NCBI RefSeq assembly: GCF_000972385.1
Contig: NZ_JXTE01000023.1
Span: forward strand, 1 to 64,000
Direction of reading: 5' to 3'
DNA from: Streptomyces sp. WM6386
Lineage (GTDB): Bacteria > Actinomycetota > Actinomycetes > Streptomycetales > Streptomycetaceae
Length of the DNA: 64,000 nucleotides
This document shows, in pieces, positions 61,036 to 64,000 of this stretch. The notes under the pieces are model-generated. The model was not told where the DNA came from. It searched no databases and saw only the letters and a list, made by a program, of their open reading frames with translations. Position numbers and translations under genes: made by a program. Numbering within the stretch: the stretch's first letter is position 1; the number at the start of each line of letters is the position of its first letter.

Positions 61036-61491
61036 TCAGGCGGGGGCGCCCCTGGGGAAGCGGTCGGGAGTACCAGGTGGGTTCGGGCAGTTCGCCTTCC
61101 AGGGCCCAGCGGCCGACTCACCCTTGAACCAGCCGGGCACGACGTTCACGGCGAAGCGGCCGTTCGACAGATGGTCGGCGGTGGCACCGAGCTTGGCCAG
61201 CACGCCGGGGTGCCACAGGCCGGGGTGGACGGCGGCGATGACCTTCAGACGCTGGGTGGCCAGGAGGAGGGCGAGGCTGAAGCTGGTCGACTCGTGCTGG
61301 TACTCGGCGCCGTAGCCGGCCATGTAGCGGACCTGGCTGAGCGCGTAGTCGAAGCCGTTGTTCTCGGCGAGGACGGCGAGTTCGCGGTTGTGGTCGTAGC
61401 CCCAGTCGGTGCGCTGCTCGATCTTGCTCGTGACGAGGCCGCCGCTGACGTTGGGGACCCAGTAGGCCAATTTCACGGGCTCTGCGGGCAT
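61036..61491 (-). pseudogene. sfnG: Truncated dimethylsulfone monooxygenase SfnG-like gene
   Basis: The first 126 or so residues match SfnG well: VKLAYWVPNVSGGLVTSKIEQRTDWGYDHNRELAVLAENNGFDYALSQVRYMAGYGAEYQHESTSFSLALLLATQRLKVIAAVHPGLWHPGVLAKLGATADHLSNGRFAVNVVPGWFKGE. The full enzyme has about 360 residues. Here the frame runs on as SAAGPWKANCPNPPGTPDRF and stops at 151 residues, so about 60 % of the protein, including the C-terminal barrel and FMN-binding part, is missing. The ATG has a good ribosome site (GGAG). Functional activity is unlikely. Confidence 0.75.
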
Positions 61492-61613
61492 GCGGAACTC
61501 CAGTTGCGGAATGTTTTCGAGCACGCCGAATTCAAGGGGGTCGTCAAAGGGAACGCGGACGCGTTGAATTCAGGCGGGGAGAGCGAAAAGCGCGGCGGAT
61601 CTCAAGAGAGTGA

Positions 61614-61697
61614 TCAGGCCGCGGGGCAACAGGAGGCGCTGGAGACGCGCGCGAGGTCGACATGGCGTCGCCGCGTGAGGTCCAGTCGCATCATCAT
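61614..61697 (-). CDS. 27-residue CysCys leader peptide of a sulfur operon
   Basis: A short gene too small for standard calling. It encodes Met-Met-Met-Arg-Leu-Asp-Leu-Thr-Arg-Arg-Arg-His, then VDLARVSSASCCPAA and a stop. It matches the small putative leader peptides, with a CysCys pair near the end, that precede sulfur-assimilation genes in Streptomyces and Mycobacterium. The start is 117 bases after the LysR gene's start on the opposite strand; the stop is 122 bases before the sfnG fragment. It probably acts by ribosome stalling at the cysteine codons when cysteine is short. Later in-frame ATGs are possible starts. Confidence 0.85.
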   Translation of the reverse strand: MMMRLDLTRRRHVDLARVSSASCCPAA

Positions 61698-61835
61698 GTT
61701 CTCGATCGTGACAGCCGCCGGTCCGGGCCGTCAAGGTAAACCCGACCGGTCTCGTATCGCGGACCATTGAATTTCACGAAGGTGTGACAGGGAAACCCTT
61801 GAACGCGCCGGGAAATGCGCCGCATTCTTCCTGCC

Positions 61836-62744
61836 ATGCGGACCGAACAGCTCGAATACATCGCCGCGGTGACCCGGCTCGGTTCCCTGCGCCGGGCCGC
61901 GGAGGAACTGCGCCTTTCCCAGCCCGCGTTGAGCGAGACGGTGCGGAACCTGGAACGCGAGCTGGGCGTGGACCTCCTGGAGCGCAAGCGCTCGGGCGCG
62001 ACGATGAGCGCGGAGGGCCGGGAGCTGCTGCCGCACATCATCAATGTGCTGGACGCGGTGGACCGGTTGAGGTCGGCGGCGGGCGAGCAGCACCGCATCA
62101 GCCGGATGGTGCGGGTGGGGACGGTGAACGCGGCGACCGTGCCGCTGCTGATCCCGGCGGTGCGGGAGTTCCGCGCCGGCCATCCGGTGACCCAGGTCGA
62201 GGTGGTCGGCGCCCAGCAGACCGACATCCACCGGGCGCTGTCCGAGGGCGGTTTCGATCTCGGCCTGGTGAACCATCTCGACGGCGACGACGTGCCGGCC
62301 GACCTGGAGAGCACGGAGCTGCTGCGCGGCCGCCCGGTGGTGTGCCTGCGCCCGGACAGCCCGCTGGCCTCACGCACCGTCCTGTCGGTGACCGACCTCC
62401 TGGACACGCCGCTGATCGCGATGCGCTCGGGCTATGTCATGCACCGTTATGTGCACCGGCTGCTGGACGGCAGGGCGCCCTCGTTCTCGTACTCCACCGA
62501 CGGCGCCGAGATGGGCAAGCTGATGGTCGCGGAGGGGCTCGGTGTGACAGTGCTGCCGGACTTCAGCGTCGTGGACGATCCGCTGGTGCGCGGCGGCGCG
62601 CTCACCCACCGCCCGCTCACCGACGACTCGACCCGCGTCCTGCTGATGCTCCAGCGCCGCCGCGCGGACCCGGTGCCGCGCGCGGTCCAGGATCTGCACG
62701 ATGTGTTCGTGGCGCGGGCCCGGGTGCTGGCCTCAGGAAACTGA
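61836..62744 (+). CDS. LysR family regulator next to the organosulfur operon
   Basis: A LysR-type regulator of 302 residues from ATG 61836 (an upstream ATG at 61815 is in frame). N-terminal domain: MRTEQLEYIAAVTRLGSLRRAAEELRLSQPALSETVRNLERELGVDLLERKRSG. The effector domain follows from about residue 90 (MVRVGTVNAATVPLLIPAVREF). It is divergent from the leader peptide and sulfur operon, the position typical of CysB/Cbl-like regulators, so it may sense sulfur status. The 138-base gap holds both promoters. Confidence 0.92.
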   Translation: MRTEQLEYIAAVTRLGSLRRAAEELRLSQPALSETVRNLERELGVDLLERKRSGATMSAEGRELLPHIINVLDAVDRLRSAAGEQHRISRMVRVGTVNAATVPLLIPAVREFRAGHPVTQVEVVGAQQTDIHRALSEGGFDLGLVNHLDGDDVPADLESTELLRGRPVVCLRPDSPLASRTVLSVTDLLDTPLIAMRSGYVMHRYVHRLLDGRAPSFSYSTDGAEMGKLMVAEGLGVTVLPDFSVVDDPLVRGGALTHRPLTDDSTRVLLMLQRRRADPVPRAVQDLHDVFVARARVLASGN

Positions 62745-63005
62745 ACGCCGGGCACCCTTCTGAGCCGGGGTCGGGATCACGGCCTCCCAGGGGACGGCAC
62801 GATCGCACCACCGGTGCAGGAGCGGGCGGTCGTGGCCGACGGCGAGCAGGCGATCGATCCGTCGCAGGGAAGCCAGGCCGCATCCCACGGAACTGCGCGC
62901 GGCCATCGTCGAGCCGGGGTACGCCGTCGCCGCCTGACGCTTCGGACGCTGACGCGGGTGTCGGTGCCGGAGTGCACCGCTCGGCACCGACCCCGCTTGC
63001 CTTGT
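62745..63005. other. Intergenic region without a supported gene
   Basis: A 261-base region between the stop of the lysR gene and the stop of the ECF sigma gene (convergent). Plus-strand triplets before a TGA at 62935-62937 spell ELRAAIVEPGYAVAA, loosely like the end of a heavy-metal-associated domain, but no start or full frame is present. I would treat it as non-coding or decayed. Confidence 0.4.
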
Positions 63006-63620
63006 TCAGGCCGCCTGCAGGGCAGGCTGCTCCGCCTCGTCCAGCAGGTCCATCAAGGTCGCCCGGGCCCGGGCGACGCGGGAGCGGACCGTGCCGACGG
63101 GGCAGTCACCGACCTCGGCCGCCTCCGCGTAGGGCAGGCCCACCAGCTGGGTGAGGACGAACGCCTCACGGCGTTCGTCCGGCAGCGACTCCAGCAGGTC
63201 GAGCAGCGCGATGCCGTCGTCGAAGCCGGGCAGGTCCCGCGGCTGCGCGTGCTCGACGGCCAACTGCCAGTCCGGTACGTCGGACAGACGGGGCCGGGCG
63301 GAGGCGTACCGGTAGCTGTCGATCACCGCGCGGCGGGCGATGGCCAGCAGCCAGGCACGGGCCGAGGAGCGGCCCTCGAACCGGTGCAGGCTGCCGAGCG
63401 CGCGCAGGAACGTGTCCTGGGCGAGGTCGTCGGCGGCCTGGGGGTCGCCGCAGAGGTGGGCGACATAGCGCGTCACGTCGAGGTGCAGGGCGCGTACGAA
63501 GTGCTCGACCGCGTCCGCGTCACCTCCGCGGGCGGCGAGCGCCCAGGCGGTTATCGACTCGTCCATCGACATCGCCGCGTCGTGGTTCTCGCGCGCGGCC
63601 GACAGGGCAGAAGTGATCAC
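63006..63620 (-). CDS. ECF RNA polymerase sigma factor
   Basis: A 204-residue ECF factor. Region 2 reads VTRYVAHLCGDPQAADDLAQDTFLRALGSLHRFEGRSSARAWLLAIARRAVIDSYRYA, and region 4 reads LLESLPDERREAFVLTQLVGLPYAEAAEVGDCPVGTVRSRVARARATLMDLL. GTG 63620 is chosen because GAAGGA lies seven bases before it. No zinc-finger anti-sigma gene follows directly downstream, although it may lie elsewhere. A partial gene lies upstream at 63777. Confidence 0.9.
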   Translation of the reverse strand: MITSALSAARENHDAAMSMDESITAWALAARGGDADAVEHFVRALHLDVTRYVAHLCGDPQAADDLAQDTFLRALGSLHRFEGRSSARAWLLAIARRAVIDSYRYASARPRLSDVPDWQLAVEHAQPRDLPGFDDGIALLDLLESLPDERREAFVLTQLVGLPYAEAAEVGDCPVGTVRSRVARARATLMDLLDEAEQPALQAA

Positions 63621-63776
63621 TTGGTGTCCTTCTCGGTCATCCGTGATCCGGGCCGGGGCGCATGGAGCGCGAGCGGTCCGGTGCGTGGGGGGACGGCCGT
63701 ACGGCAACCTGCGCGGGCGGCGTACGGCCAAGACCCGAGGCGCCTCAGAGACGGGCTCGGGGATACCGGCTGTCGA

Positions 63777-64000
63777 TCAGACGACAGCGGTTCCCACGGG
63801 CGGACCCCGAGAAGTGATCGCATGGACGAGGAGGAGCCGCGGCACCCGGTCCGAGGAGGGCCGGTGCGCACGGACGCGTGGCCGCTCAGGGGGGATGGGC
63901 AGAGCGGCGAGCAGCAGCCGCAGCGGTGCGGCCAGCCATCCGGCCACGGCCCGCAGGATGCGGAACGCGGCCCTCTCGCCGTATGCCAGCCACAGCCCGC
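63777..64000 (-). CDS. C-terminal 73 residues of a hydrophobic protein, 5' beyond the window
   Basis: Only the 3' end is present, in the frame starting at 63998. It encodes LWLAYGERAAFRILRAVAGWLAAPLRLLLAALPIPP, then an Arg-rich tail ending TSRGPPVGTAVV and a TGA. GC at third positions is high and the hydrophobic-basic pattern suggests a membrane protein end. The stop lies 156 bases before the ECF sigma gene on the same strand. Family not identified. Confidence 0.55.
   Translation of the reverse strand, partial: GLWLAYGERAAFRILRAVAGWLAAPLRLLLAALPIPPERPRVRAHRPSSDRVPRLLLVHAITSRGPPVGTAVV

Noticed and set aside
62733..62987. Minus-strand short frame with GHDRPLLHRW, resembling an ABC-F end
   Set aside because: Similarity is limited to a few residues, without Walker motifs or a ribosome site.
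63617..63871. Minus-strand frame upstream of the ECF sigma gene
   Set aside because: It overlaps another frame (63777-64000) with better codon bias and has Arg/Ser/Pro-rich composition.
1..64000. tRNA, rRNA, CRISPR or insertion-sequence signals
   Set aside because: I searched the gaps by eye and found no cloverleaf motifs, regular repeat arrays, transposase motifs or paired terminal repeats.

Overview
The window looks like chromosomal DNA of a Streptomyces species or a very close relative. GC content is very high, third codon positions are almost always G or C, and GTG and TTG starts are common. Several genes are hallmarks of the genus: an SsgA-like sporulation protein, the melC1-melC2 tyrosinase pair, a PopR-type regulator next to a clpP3-clpP4-type pair, a streptophobe-type membrane protein and a DUF6777 protein. 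No rRNA, tRNA, CRISPR array, insertion sequence or prophage was seen. Both ends cut through genes.

Layout. 1-10.2 kb: a tandem CAP-domain protein (5' end missing), an AIM24 protein, a PLP dehydratase, a membrane pseudokinase, a beta-lactamase-fold hydrolase, an F420/LLM oxidoreductase, an unknown HTH protein next to an SsgA-like protein, a DUF6328 membrane protein and an aldo/keto reductase. 10.3-18.4 kb: a Tat-exported cholesterol oxidase-like flavoprotein, an MFS-tetR operon under a double palindromic operator, a flavin monooxygenase, the melC tyrosinase operon, an RNase HI and a double-VOC protein. 18.6-27.9 kb: a regulatory block holding a STAS protein, a response regulator with a hybrid histidine kinase, an SGNH lipoprotein, a clpP3-clpP4-popR locus with a recognisable PopR box, and a SigB/SigF-type sigma factor beside an RsbW-type anti-sigma factor.

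28-35.4 kb: cell-envelope genes (DUF6777 and streptophobe-type proteins) and a three-gene operon with a double-FHA ABC exporter, a small partner protein and an intact Ser/Thr kinase. 35.7-48.9 kb: ordinary metabolism, including aldo/keto reductases, a LysR regulator, a carotenoid oxygenase, adenosine deaminase, phosphoketolase and an aldehyde dehydrogenase with a MarR regulator. 49-55.1 kb: an AmiC-like binding protein without a signal peptide, then the complete urtABCDE urea/short-chain amide transporter. The transporter has a near-consensus promoter and a long structured leader. 55.1-58.1 kb: an ECF42-type sigma factor with its YCII partner, and an acyl-CoA dehydrogenase-like protein with a SnoaL protein. 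58.1-62.7 kb: an organosulfur operon (27-residue CysCys leader peptide, truncated sfnG, ssuE, sfnB, ssuD) divergent from a LysR regulator. The window ends with an ECF sigma factor and a partial gene.

Most noteworthy points: the ClpP4-type subunit has Gly where the catalytic His should be, and it sits in a PopR-controlled operon whose activator ends in Leu-Ala-Ala. The protein at 2854-4461 keeps a kinase fold but lacks all the catalytic motifs. The urt leader carries a terminator-like hairpin and a bulged hairpin downstream of an AmiC-like gene. The organosulfur operon keeps a short leader peptide although its first enzyme gene is truncated. No wholly new multi-gene system could be demonstrated from sequence alone.
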